From Undibacterium paludis (GTDB lineage: Bacteria; Pseudomonadota; Gammaproteobacteria; Burkholderiales; Burkholderiaceae_D), in contig NZ_JAKZHX010000003.1 in NCBI RefSeq assembly GCF_022568815.1, forward strand, positions 186,001-250,000: a DNA stretch of 64,000 bases. Direction: 5' to 3'. Below the pieces are notes generated by a model. The model worked only from the letters and a program-made list of their open reading frames with translations, did not search any database and was not told where the DNA came from. Every line of letters begins with the position of its first letter. The stretch's first letter is position 1. Below are positions 43,729 through 52,319 of this stretch, piece after piece. The translations under genes were made by a program, and so were the position numbers.

Positions 43729-44356
43729 TCAGGGCCAGGTGGTGGATTCGACAACAGGACAGTTGAAGATCGGTCTGGTATCGATCTCTGACCGCGCTTC
43801 TGCCGGTATCTACCAGGACCAGGGCTTGCCCGCCCTGCAAGAATGGTTCGGCAAGGCCCTGAGCAGCCCCTGGAAAATGGTGACCCGCCTTATCCCCGAC
43901 GAACGTATTGCGATCGAACAGGCGCTGATCAGCCTGGTGGATGAAGAACAATGCCATCTGGTCATCACTACCGGCGGCACCGGCCCGTCCAGACGCGATG
44001 TCACGCCAGAAGCAACTCTGGCGGTAGCCAGCAAGGAGATGCCTGGTTTTGGCGAACAAATGCGCCAGATCAGCCTGCAATTCGTACCAACTGCCATCCT
44101 GTCACGTCAGGTAGCCGTCATACGCGAAACCGCCGATCATGCAGCCCTGATCTTGAATTTGCCCGGTCAGCCCAAGTCCATCAAGGAGACGCTGGAAGGC
44201 TTGAAGGACAGTGAAGGCAAGCAAGTCGTGGCCGGTATTTTTGCAGCGGTACCGTATTGCATAGACCTGATAGGCGGTCCCTACATAGAAACAGATGACA
44301 GCATCTGTAAAGCATTTCGCCCGAAAAGTGCGATACGCACCAAACCCGCAGATTGA
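43709..44356 (+). CDS. mogA: Molybdopterin adenylyltransferase
   Basis: This 215-aa enzyme adenylates molybdopterin before molybdenum insertion. It shows the MoCF fold: IGLVSISDRASAGIYQDQGLPAL, ITTGGTGPSRRDVTPEATLAV, LSRQVAVIR and LILNLPGQPKSIKETL. I start at ATG 43709, within darP; an in-frame extension to 43670 has no ribosome site and no family similarity. The N-terminal 22 residues before the fold are Ser/Thr-rich. Overlap with darP implies coupled translation. Confidence 0.94.
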   Translation: MSTATSSQGQVVDSTTGQLKIGLVSISDRASAGIYQDQGLPALQEWFGKALSSPWKMVTRLIPDERIAIEQALISLVDEEQCHLVITTGGTGPSRRDVTPEATLAVASKEMPGFGEQMRQISLQFVPTAILSRQVAVIRETADHAALILNLPGQPKSIKETLEGLKDSEGKQVVAGIFAAVPYCIDLIGGPYIETDDSICKAFRPKSAIRTKPAD

Positions 44357-44374
44357 GGCCGGGCTGCAAATCGC

Positions 44375-44917
44375 ATGGCAAGCATACTCACCCACCCTGT
44401 CATCCCGCTGACTTGCGGTTTGATACTGGGCACAAGGATTGTCTCGTGGCGCCTGATCTTGCTGGGTATGGCATGCGCCATTCTCCCTGACCTGGATGTA
44501 ATTACTTTCAAACTGGGTATAGACTATCAGTCAGCACTTGGTCATCGCGGCGTCAGCCATTCACTGCTGTTCGCCATACTGGCCGCAAGTTGTGCAAGCT
44601 TCTTTTATCGCAGTTTGCAGACTACGCGCGTGAAGGCCTGGTGGTTTATCGCCCTGGCAACAGCTTCGCACGGCATGCTGGACGCACTGACGACTGGTGG
44701 ATTGGGCGTAGAGTTTTTCTGGCCGCTGTCTGAGGAGCGGTTCTTTTTTCCCTGGCAATTCATTAAGGTATCGCCAATTGGCGTCAATCGCTTTTTGACA
44801 GCGCGTGGCCTGCAAGTGCTGCAGTCAGAATTATTGACAGTCTGGCTACCCTGCGGCCTGCTTTTACTCGGCGTAAAATCAGCCCTTTATTTTACTTCTT
44901 CAAAACCATCATCATGA
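44375..44917 (+). CDS. YdjM-like membrane-bound metal-dependent hydrolase
   Basis: This 180-aa protein has four or so helices and the family pattern of His and Asp residues: LTHPVIPL, LPDLDVI, GHRGVSHSLLF, and SHGMLDALTTGG. The YdjM family is predicted to be zinc-dependent, and E. coli YdjM is an SOS-regulated inner-membrane protein. It is in line with mogA and overlaps the esterase gene by ATGA. Confidence 0.88.
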   Translation: MASILTHPVIPLTCGLILGTRIVSWRLILLGMACAILPDLDVITFKLGIDYQSALGHRGVSHSLLFAILAASCASFFYRSLQTTRVKAWWFIALATASHGMLDALTTGGLGVEFFWPLSEERFFFPWQFIKVSPIGVNRFLTARGLQVLQSELLTVWLPCGLLLLGVKSALYFTSSKPSS

Positions 44918-45588
44918 CAGACAAATTACTCGACACCGTAGAACTTGAGAGCAAACCCAACCCCACCGTTGCCATCATCTGGATGCATGGCCTGGGGGCT
45001 GACGGCAATGACTTTGTTCCTATTGTCAATGAACTGGATTTGCGCGAATGTCCTGGCATACGGTTTATTTTTCCGCATGCACCGGCAATACCGGTTACCC
45101 TGAACAATGGTTATGTCATGCCCGCCTGGTACGATATTTTTGGTACAGACCTGACCAGGCGTGAAGATGATGCAGGTTTGCGTACTTCACAAAAAAGCAT
45201 AGAGCAATTGATCGCCCGGGAAAATGCACGCGGTATCGCAACTGACCATATCGTATTGGCCGGTTTTTCCCAGGGCTGTGCGATGGCCCTGCAAACCGGG
45301 CTGCGTCATTCTGAAAAACTGGCCGGACTGTTGTGCCTGTCAGGCTACCTGCCCTTACGCGACGTTATTGCTGCAGAACGCCATGCAGCAAATCAGGGCA
45401 CACCCATTTTCATGGCGCATGGTCGCATTGATCCTGTGGTACAGATTCAACGCGCCGAAGAATCCCGCGAAATACTGAAAGCGCTGGGCTATCAGATTGA
45501 GTGGCATGAATACATGATGCCGCATTCAGTACACCCCGATGAGATCAGGGACATTGCTGCCTGGCTCAAAAAAGTACTGCCGCAATAA
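44914..45588 (+). CDS. Carboxylesterase/phospholipase-family hydrolase
   Basis: This 224-aa alpha/beta-hydrolase of the PF02230 family contains IIWMHGLGADGNDF (oxyanion region), the nucleophile elbow GFSQGCAMA, and Asp/His in HGRIDPVV and MPHSVHP. The length matches the bacterial carboxylesterase II group, such as Pseudomonas EstB. It probably hydrolyses short-chain esters in the cytosol. Coupled by ATGA to the preceding membrane hydrolase gene. Confidence 0.92.
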   Translation: MTDKLLDTVELESKPNPTVAIIWMHGLGADGNDFVPIVNELDLRECPGIRFIFPHAPAIPVTLNNGYVMPAWYDIFGTDLTRREDDAGLRTSQKSIEQLIARENARGIATDHIVLAGFSQGCAMALQTGLRHSEKLAGLLCLSGYLPLRDVIAAERHAANQGTPIFMAHGRIDPVVQIQRAEESREILKALGYQIEWHEYMMPHSVHPDEIRDIAAWLKKVLPQ

Positions 45589-45601
45589 TACCTGCAATAC
45601 G

Positions 45602-46276
45602 ATGGCGGCATTGTCCAGCCAGGGCTTTTTGCTGATTCCGAGTTTTCTGAATCACGAAGAGCTGGCACTTTTACGTTCTGCCTGTCAGCCCATAGAAAAG
45701 GAATATGGGCTGCGTCAGGTCTTGCAATGTCAGCCTGACATTGCTGCCGCACTACCGGCATCAAAACTGACCGACGTCCTGCATGAGTTCGGCATGCAAG
45801 ACGCCCGCATCGTGCGCAATCTCTTTTTCAATAAAAATGCAGCACACAACTGGCTGGTTCCCTGGCATCAGGACATGACTATCTGCACAGACAGAAAAGC
45901 TGATATTGACGGCTACAGCAAATGGACTGTCAAGCAGGACATTCATCATGTAGAACCACCAGCCAGCATACTGGAAAACATGCTGACGCTACGCCTGGCA
46001 CTTGACGACAGTGATGCAAAAAATGGGGCATTGAAAGTGATTGCAGGCAGCCATCGTTATGGCAAGCTGAGTGCACTGCAAGTACAGGAACAGGTCGGCA
46101 GACAAGCCCCGGCATTTTGTGAAATGCGGGCCGGGGATCTCTTATTGATGAAGCCTTTGTTACTGCATGCATCCGACAAATCCATCCATGCACAACAACG
46201 TCGAGTCCTGCATCTGGAATATAGCAAGACGAGCCTGCCATTACCAGTTCGCTGGGCAGAACAAGTCGGACTATAA
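45602..46276 (+). CDS. Phytanoyl-CoA dioxygenase-family oxygenase
   Basis: This 224-aa protein resembles PhyH-type Fe(II)/2-oxoglutarate oxygenases: N-terminal GFLLIPSFLNHEELALLR, the iron motif H-x-D in PWHQDMTI, and a distal His with Arg in LLHASDKSIHAQQRRVLHLEYS. The substrate is unknown. The start at ATG 45602, 13 bp after the esterase stop, avoids the overlapping upstream extension. It ends the darP-to-PhyH gene string; an acyltransferase gene faces it 26 bp away. Confidence 0.88.
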   Translation: MAALSSQGFLLIPSFLNHEELALLRSACQPIEKEYGLRQVLQCQPDIAAALPASKLTDVLHEFGMQDARIVRNLFFNKNAAHNWLVPWHQDMTICTDRKADIDGYSKWTVKQDIHHVEPPASILENMLTLRLALDDSDAKNGALKVIAGSHRYGKLSALQVQEQVGRQAPAFCEMRAGDLLLMKPLLLHASDKSIHAQQRRVLHLEYSKTSLPLPVRWAEQVGL

Positions 46277-46302
46277 CAGCCTTCATCCGATAAAGTAATC
46301 GC

Positions 46303-47415
46303 TCAACTTAAATTCAGGCGAGCAGGCAAAGTACGCACCCACGCGACTGTGACATGCTTCAGGCCCAAGGCAGGTTTCTCTATGACATGCCACGAGATGA
46401 CCGCCAGCAGCAAAGTGACCAAGGTTGACAACAAGGCCATCTGCCACACCATGATACCTGGCCACAATGCCGCTATGGCTTGCTGGACCGGGAAAGCATA
46501 GATGTACACGCCATAAGAATAGTCACCCATCGCATTGTATTTTCTGGGCATGCCCGAAGGCAGGTAGGCCAGACAAACGACAACATAGGCAAGCGACAAG
46601 GTATACAACGTAAAAAACAGGTCCTTGCTGACAAGGACCGAGCTGATCAAAAAAGGCAACAGCAGAAAAAGTGCTGTGTGCTTCAATACGATTTTGTCAC
46701 TCAGCATATACATGCTGGCGCCAGAGAAAAACATGAAGAGAAGGCGCTCAAACTGCATTTTTTCTGCCATGCGACTATCCATGAGCAAGGCATCTGGCGG
46801 AAAGAAATGACGGAGAAACACCATGACGCAAGCAAACATGGCGATAGAGAGCAGCAAGTATCTGAAGGCCCTGATACGCGACTGCTTCAGCAAGGACAAC
46901 ACGCACCAGCAAAACAGCAGTATCAGGTACATCCTGATTTCGAATGGCAAAGTCCATAGCGAGCCATTCACTGCGTAGGGATAAGGATTGTGTGCAAATA
47001 CACCAGGCAAAACATAGGCCACACCGTTGTACAGGCTCAGGCATTTGACAAGATAGTTCAGCGTCTCAGGCGCAAGAAAGTAGGCTGCGAGCGATAGTTG
47101 TGTAAAGTAGGGTCCCAGGACCAGTACCGTCAACAGCAGCATGACAGCCAGCGCGGGAAAGATGCGCAGGATGCGGGCACACAAGTAGTCGCTGAAACTT
47201 TGCTTGCTGACCAGGCTGCCACACACCAGCATGCCGCTGATGATAAAAAATATGTCGACAGCCACCGTCCCCGGGGTCACACCCCAGCGCCCGCCCCAGG
47301 GTTCCGGCAGTCTGAGCAAGGCAAAGCTGTGGCCAAACAAGACGGCAAGCGCTGCCACCATGCGCAACAGGTTCAGGTTATTGTCGCGCAGCCCGCTAAC
47401 ATCAGCCAGGCGCAT
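46303..47415 (-). CDS. Acyltransferase-3 family membrane protein
   Basis: This 370-aa protein has about ten helices and the acyltransferase-3 hallmarks: NLNLLRMVAALAVLFGHSFAL near the N-terminus with the catalytic His, VAVDIFFIISGMLVCGS, and VNGSLWTLPFEIRMYLIL. Such enzymes O-acetylate surface polysaccharides or exported glycans. No polysaccharide gene cluster is nearby, so it may modify a glycan made elsewhere. It is 17 bp downstream of yaeQ. Confidence 0.92.
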   Translation of the reverse strand: MRLADVSGLRDNNLNLLRMVAALAVLFGHSFALLRLPEPWGGRWGVTPGTVAVDIFFIISGMLVCGSLVSKQSFSDYLCARILRIFPALAVMLLLTVLVLGPYFTQLSLAAYFLAPETLNYLVKCLSLYNGVAYVLPGVFAHNPYPYAVNGSLWTLPFEIRMYLILLFCWCVLSLLKQSRIRAFRYLLLSIAMFACVMVFLRHFFPPDALLMDSRMAEKMQFERLLFMFFSGASMYMLSDKIVLKHTALFLLLPFLISSVLVSKDLFFTLYTLSLAYVVVCLAYLPSGMPRKYNAMGDYSYGVYIYAFPVQQAIAALWPGIMVWQMALLSTLVTLLLAVISWHVIEKPALGLKHVTVAWVRTLPARLNLS

Positions 47416-47432
47416 GGCGGCACGCGCTACTG

Positions 47433-47978
47433 CTATGATGCATAGTCTTTCAGCATCTCAAGGTCAATCTGCACAGAGGCGTCTCCGGCAGACATCCATA
47501 TCTGCCCATCCTGGATGGTGCATTGCAATTGCATGGTGCGTTGTGCAAGTTTTTCCAGGGCCTGACTTTGCGTTGAAGGCACATTCATGACACGCAGATT
47601 CTTGGCGCGGTCCAGACGGCTATTCATCGCCTTCCACCAGATATCACTGGCGCTGGCAAAGCTGTAAACTATGACCTGCTCAGAACGACCACAGGCTTTC
47701 AGCAAGCGCCTGTCATCAGGCTGGCCGACTTCACACCATAACTGTATGGCGTCGGTATAGTCTTTTTCCCACAGATCAGGTTCTTCTGTATCGGAAATAC
47801 CCTTGCCGAATTCCAGACGCTCAGATGCATGAATGGCAAAAGCCAGCACGCGTATCATCATGCGCTCATCAGTTTCAGATGGATGACGGGCGATAGTCAG
47901 GTTATGGTCGGCATAATAGCCACGGTCCATGTCTGAAATATTCAGGTCAGCTTTGTAGATGATGGATTTGAGAGCCAT
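47433..47978 (-). CDS. yaeQ: YaeQ-family protein
   Basis: This 181-aa protein matches the YaeQ family: MALKSIIYKADLNISDMDRGYYADHNLT at the start, EPDLWEKDYTDAIQLWCEVGQPDDRRLLKA, and WWKAMNSRLDRAKNLRV. The fold resembles PD-(D/E)xK nucleases, but activity is not established. The start overlaps the purU stop by one base (TAATG), so translation is coupled. Confidence 0.93.
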   Translation of the reverse strand: MALKSIIYKADLNISDMDRGYYADHNLTIARHPSETDERMMIRVLAFAIHASERLEFGKGISDTEEPDLWEKDYTDAIQLWCEVGQPDDRRLLKACGRSEQVIVYSFASASDIWWKAMNSRLDRAKNLRVMNVPSTQSQALEKLAQRTMQLQCTIQDGQIWMSAGDASVQIDLEMLKDYAS

Positions 47979-48850
47979 TACTTGAACACCACCGTCTTGT
48001 GACCATTCAATAAGATGCGATGTTCGACAAAGCATTTGACAGCACGTGCCAGTACCACGCATTCGACATCACGGCCTATGGCGGTCAATGTTTCCGGCTC
48101 CATGGAATGATCAACACGCTCCACATCCTGCTCAATGATCGGGCCTTCATCGAGATCACCTGTGACAAAATGCGCTGTGGCGCCTATCAGTTTGACACCG
48201 CGTTCATGTGCCTGATAATACGGCTTTGCGCCCTTGAAGCTGGGCAGGAAGGAATGATGGATATTGATGGCTCGCCCCCTTAGTGCATCACACATTGTTG
48301 GTGACAATATCTGCATGTAACGGGCCAGCACGACGAGTTCAATGTCATTGCTGGCGACGATTTCCAGCACTTTGGATTCTTGTGCCTGTTTGGCCTCCAT
48401 GCTGGAGCCCGTCGCCAGAGGCAGGTGATGGAAAGGAATATTATAGCTGGCAGCGAGCTGATAAAAATCCGTGTGATTCGATACGATGGCCTTGATCTCT
48501 ACCGGCAGCAAACCACTTTTGTAGCGAAACAGCAGGTCATTGAGGCAATGACCTATTTTGGATACCATGATCATCACGCGTGGCTTGTGATGGGCATCGT
48601 GCAGTTGCCAGTTCATCTGCATGCTGGCGCCCAAGGCGGCAAACTCTTCACGCAGGCTGGCATCGCTGATGCTGGAATCTTCTACCGCAAAATGCACACG
48701 CATGAAAAAGGTCGCAGACTGCGCATCACCAAACTGGGCTGAATCAATAATATTGCAGCCATGATTGGCAAGAAAACCCGATACGCTATGCACGATGCCA
48801 CGCTGATCGGGACAGGATAAGGTCAGGATATATTCTGGTCGTATAGTCAT
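47978..48850 (-). CDS. purU: Formyltetrahydrofolate deformylase
   Basis: This 290-aa enzyme hydrolyses 10-formyl-THF to THF and formate, balancing one-carbon pools. It has an N-terminal ACT domain (about residues 5-80; LSCPDQRGIVHSVSGFLANHG) and a C-terminal formyltransferase domain with HHSFLPSFKGAKPYYQAHERGVKLIGATAHFVTGDLDEGPIIEQD. Length and motifs are standard. Confidence 0.96.
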   Translation of the reverse strand: MTIRPEYILTLSCPDQRGIVHSVSGFLANHGCNIIDSAQFGDAQSATFFMRVHFAVEDSSISDASLREEFAALGASMQMNWQLHDAHHKPRVMIMVSKIGHCLNDLLFRYKSGLLPVEIKAIVSNHTDFYQLAASYNIPFHHLPLATGSSMEAKQAQESKVLEIVASNDIELVVLARYMQILSPTMCDALRGRAINIHHSFLPSFKGAKPYYQAHERGVKLIGATAHFVTGDLDEGPIIEQDVERVDHSMEPETLTAIGRDVECVVLARAVKCFVEHRILLNGHKTVVFK

Positions 48851-49006
48851 GATTTTTATTTTTCTGCTTCCTGGCCCTCAATTTTCAGGCCAAAAACAAA
48901 TTAAATTCGTTATTTACTTAATGCAACTAAAAAATTAACCGCATATTGTCGCACATCAGGCGGATAATTCACAAAGCAGACTTTCAATTAAACAATCACA
49001 ACAAAA

Positions 49007-49034
49007 AGCACGATCGTTCTTATTCGTGTATAGT
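49007..49034 (+). promoter_or_regulatory. Promoter with TetR-like palindrome before the MDR oxidoreductase
   Basis: A near-palindrome AGCACGATCGTTCT (49007-49020, 12 of 14 positions symmetric) lies just upstream of a -10-like TATAGT (49029-49034), occupying the -35 region. Sites with an ACGATCGT core are common for TetR-family repressors. No TetR gene is in the window. Confidence 0.4.
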
Positions 49035-49138
49035 CACTGTTCCGACCAGCTCTTCAAGAACCTGGCGAGAAGCAATTTCATGCCTTATGCATACACACAA
49101 TTCACGTACCAATCACGTACTAATGACAGGGAGACAAC

Positions 49139-50164
49139 ATGACCACACTCAACAACCAACAATTCCGCCTTGCCGCCCGCCCCGTAGGCTCGCCCAAGCA
49201 CAGCGACTGGAATCTGACAACAGAAGTCGTACGCGACATCACAGACGGCGAAATTGTCGTGCAGACCATCTATATCTCGCTGGACCCGGCCATGCGTGGC
49301 TGGATGAATGAAGGCAAATCCTATATACGCCCGGTCGCCATCAACGAAGTCATGCGCGCTGGCGGCATAGGCAAGGTGATTGCCTCCAAATCCCCCAGAT
49401 TTGCTGTCGGCGACTATGTATCCGGCGGCACTGGCGTACAGCAATACTGGGTTGGCCCGGCGGATGACAAGACTGCCGGCTTCTACAAGGTTAATCCCAA
49501 GCTGGCCCCGCTGCCCAAGTACATGAATGCCCTGGGCATGCCCGGCATGACCGCCTATTTCGGCCTGCTTGATGTAGGCCAACCCAAAGCTGGCGAGACT
49601 GTGGTCGTATCAGGCGCAGCCGGTGCGGTTGGTCAGACCGTGGGTCAGGTCGCCAAGCAAAAAGGCTGTCGTGTTGTCGGCATAGCCGGCGGCAAGGACA
49701 AGTGTGACTTTGTTGTCAATGAGCTCGGTTTTGATGCCTGCATCGATTACAAGACCGGCTCGGTCAAGGACGGTTTGAAAGAACATTGCCCCAATGGTGT
49801 CGACGTGTATTTCGACAATGTCGGCGGCGAGATTCTCGACACCGTGCTGACCCGCATCAATATGAAAGCCCGCATCATCATTTGCGGAGCGATCTCGCAG
49901 TACAACAACACGACCCCGGTCAAAGGCCCGGCCAATTACCTGTCCCTGCTGGTTAACCGTGCCCGCATGGAAGGCATAGTCGTCTTTGACTACGCCGCCC
50001 GTTATGGCGAAGCCGTGGCAGAAATGGGTAAATGGATGGCCGAAGGCAAATTCCAGACCCGCGAAGATATCGTCCAGGGCCTGGAGACCTTCCCCAATAC
50101 CTTGATGATGCTGTTTGAAGGCAAGAACTTCGGCAAACTGATCTTGCAGGTTGCTGAAGAATAA
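49139..50164 (+). CDS. NADP-dependent MDR oxidoreductase (leukotriene B4 dehydrogenase/CurA type)
   Basis: This 341-aa zinc-free medium-chain dehydrogenase/reductase has an N-terminal QFRLAARPVGSPKHSDW, the VSGAAGAVGQTVGQVAKQKGCRVVGIAGG nucleotide loop, the family segment GVDVYFDNVGGEILD and ICGAISQYN. Members reduce the C=C bond of alpha,beta-unsaturated ketones and aldehydes with NADPH. GGGAGACAAC precedes the ATG. It is a single-gene unit with a shared convergent hairpin downstream. Confidence 0.94.
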   Translation: MTTLNNQQFRLAARPVGSPKHSDWNLTTEVVRDITDGEIVVQTIYISLDPAMRGWMNEGKSYIRPVAINEVMRAGGIGKVIASKSPRFAVGDYVSGGTGVQQYWVGPADDKTAGFYKVNPKLAPLPKYMNALGMPGMTAYFGLLDVGQPKAGETVVVSGAAGAVGQTVGQVAKQKGCRVVGIAGGKDKCDFVVNELGFDACIDYKTGSVKDGLKEHCPNGVDVYFDNVGGEILDTVLTRINMKARIIICGAISQYNNTTPVKGPANYLSLLVNRARMEGIVVFDYAARYGEAVAEMGKWMAEGKFQTREDIVQGLETFPNTLMMLFEGKNFGKLILQVAEE

Positions 50165-50179
50165 ATTTGCCTGGCCAAC

Positions 50180-50206
50180 GGCAGATTTGCAAAATGCAAA
50201 TCTGCC
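50180..50206 (+). terminator. Convergent hairpin between the MDR and hybrid-kinase genes
   Basis: A perfect 12-bp stem GGCAGATTTGCA/TGCAAATCTGCC (50180-50191 with 50195-50206), with loop AAA, lies between two converging genes. There is no T-tract on either side, so termination efficiency is uncertain. Confidence 0.55.
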
Positions 50207-50219
50207 AGCAGTTATGCGG

Positions 50220-51845
50220 TCATATTTCAGGTGTCACGAGCGGCAGATGAAAGAATAGATGCACCCCCTGATCAAGCGAGCTCTCCAGCCTGACACTCCC
50301 CTTGAATATACCCTGTACCAGATTGTGGACTATGTACAGGCCTAAACCTGAACCACCCTGCCCCAATTTGCTGGTATAAAACGGCTCAAATACCTTGTGG
50401 TGCAAATCCGGCGGGATACCGATGCCGTCATCTGCATAATCGAGCGCCAGTATCTCACCCTGCAAACTGGCATTGATAATGATGTGCTTGCCAGTACCGG
50501 TTTCAAAGCCATGCGTCAGCGAATTCATGATCAAGTTATTGATGATCTGTTCCAGATGACCGGGAAAGCTGTCCATCATCAACCCCTGGGGAATACGGTT
50601 ATCAACACTGACCCCCATCCTGTTGATCATGCCGCCCAGCGCGTTGATACTGTCCTGTACCGCAATGCGTACATCAAACAAACGTCGCCGCTGACTGGTC
50701 TGGTCTACAGATACGCGCTTGAAACTCTCTATCAATTCACTGGCACGGCCGCCGCTGCGCACGATCAATTGACTGGCATCACTACATTCATCAAGTGCAT
50801 GCATCAAACCGGAACGTGTCAATTTGCCGCTGTCTATGGACTGATGCACCTCCTTCAGGCGTTCTGCCAGCGTCGATGCTGCCAGCAGCATATTACCTAT
50901 AGGCGTATTCAGTTCATGCGAAACACCTGCAACCAGCACCCCCAGCGAAGCAAGTTTTTCTGACTCGATGATTTGCGTCATGGCGTGGCGCAATTCACGC
51001 GTACGCTCTTCCACACGCAATTCCAGCTGCTCGTTGAGAATACGCAATTCTTCTTCTGCCTGCTTGCGTTCGGATATGTCTACATGAGTGCAGATCATGC
51101 GCATGGGCTGCCCGTTTTCATCACGGCTAACTATCATGCCACGATCGACGACCCACTTCCAGCTGCCATCCTTGCATCGCAACCTGTGTTCACTGTGATA
51201 GCGTGGCATGGCGCCGTCAAAATAAGCCTGCATTGCCGCCTTCACCAGCGGCAATTCGTCAGGATGTACCAGATCCAGCCCACCTTCAACAGTGGCCGGG
51301 ATTTCATCAATTTCATAGCCATGCATGCTGACCCAGCATTGTGAGTACAGTACATGGCCAGTCTTGATATCCCAGTCCGACACACCATAACCGGCCCCCT
51401 CCAGGGCAAAACTCCAGCGCTCTTCACTCTCGCGCAAGGCTTCAACGGCCTGTCTGTGAGCCTGCCGCTGGCTTGCCTCACTCATTTCCCGTTTGATGGC
51501 GGGTGGCAGGCGTGCCAGATTATCTTTCATGACATAGTCATGCGCCCCCGCCTTCATCAAGGCCACGGCAGCGTTTTCGCCGAGTTCGGCAGAAACCACA
51601 ATAAATGGCAGATCCAGGCCAGACTCACGCAACAAACCCAGTGCCGTATTGGTGTCAAAGCGCGGCAGATTATAGTCAGACAGGATGACGTCCCACTGCC
51701 CTCCTGAAAGGGCCTCACGCATCTCTGACTCGGTTTCCACACGCAACATCCGGACATCAAAATCAGCACGTCGCAGGCACAGCATGACCAGCTCTGCATC
51801 CATGTCAGAGTCTTCGACCATCAACAAAGCCAGCTGCGTCGCCAT
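50220..51845 (-). CDS. Receiver-PAS-histidine kinase hybrid
   Basis: This 541-aa soluble protein has an N-terminal receiver (about residues 5-120, Asp57 in ILSDYNLPRF, Lys in YVMKD), a PAS_3 domain (about 140-260, RLRCKDGSWKWVVDRG), a coiled linker, a HisKA region with His310 in LVAGVSHELNTPIGNML, and an HATPase domain with NNLIMNSLTHGFE and GGSGLGLYIVHNLV. An input receiver in front of a kinase suggests it is activated by another kinase, probably the membrane kinase of this operon. It is the last of four genes running from 54979 to 50220. Confidence 0.92.
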   Translation of the reverse strand: MATQLALLMVEDSDMDAELVMLCLRRADFDVRMLRVETESEMREALSGGQWDVILSDYNLPRFDTNTALGLLRESGLDLPFIVVSAELGENAAVALMKAGAHDYVMKDNLARLPPAIKREMSEASQRQAHRQAVEALRESEERWSFALEGAGYGVSDWDIKTGHVLYSQCWVSMHGYEIDEIPATVEGGLDLVHPDELPLVKAAMQAYFDGAMPRYHSEHRLRCKDGSWKWVVDRGMIVSRDENGQPMRMICTHVDISERKQAEEELRILNEQLELRVEERTRELRHAMTQIIESEKLASLGVLVAGVSHELNTPIGNMLLAASTLAERLKEVHQSIDSGKLTRSGLMHALDECSDASQLIVRSGGRASELIESFKRVSVDQTSQRRRLFDVRIAVQDSINALGGMINRMGVSVDNRIPQGLMMDSFPGHLEQIINNLIMNSLTHGFETGTGKHIIINASLQGEILALDYADDGIGIPPDLHHKVFEPFYTSKLGQGGSGLGLYIVHNLVQGIFKGSVRLESSLDQGVHLFFHLPLVTPEI

Positions 51846-51881
51846 GTCAACCTGATGTCATGTCTTGTTGTTTTTGCTGCT

Positions 51882-52319
51882 CTACTTGTGAGGACTTTCG
51901 TTAATCACTAGCCAATACAGCCCCAGTTGCTTGATCACTTCGGCAAATTGCTGGAAATCCACGGGCTTGCGTATATAGCTGTTCACCCCCAGGTCATATC
52001 CGGCAGCCACATCCTGCTCTTCCCGTGAGGAGGTCAGGATGACGACAGGCACCCTGTGCGTGCGCTTGTCACCCCGTATCTGTCGCAAAACCTCCAGCCC
52101 ATCTACTCTGGGCAACTTCAGGTCAAGCAAGACCAGCATAGGCAGATTATCCTCTTCGCGATCAGCAAAAGCACCCTGGCAAAAAAGATAATCCAGACCT
52201 TCCTGGCCATCCTGTGCAATTACCAGTTCATTGGTGATATGACTTTTCTTGAACGCCCTTTCGGTCAAGCCTATGTCACTGGGATTATCTTCTATCAATA
52301 GGATAGTTCCTGTGCTCAT
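51882..52319 (-). CDS. Stand-alone receiver protein (Rcp1-like)
   Basis: This 145-aa single-domain response regulator has Asp66 in VLLDLKLPRVDG, acidic pocket EDNPSD, Thr in VILTSS and Lys in YIRKPV. The long loop before Asp66 (GAFADREEDNLP) is typical of Rcp1-type regulators that serve phytochrome-class kinases. Its start overlaps the stop of the membrane kinase (ATGA), indicating a cognate pair. Without an output domain it probably relays phosphate or acts by protein contact. Confidence 0.93.
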   Translation of the reverse strand: MSTGTILLIEDNPSDIGLTERAFKKSHITNELVIAQDGQEGLDYLFCQGAFADREEDNLPMLVLLDLKLPRVDGLEVLRQIRGDKRTHRVPVVILTSSREEQDVAAGYDLGVNSYIRKPVDFQQFAEVIKQLGLYWLVINESPHK

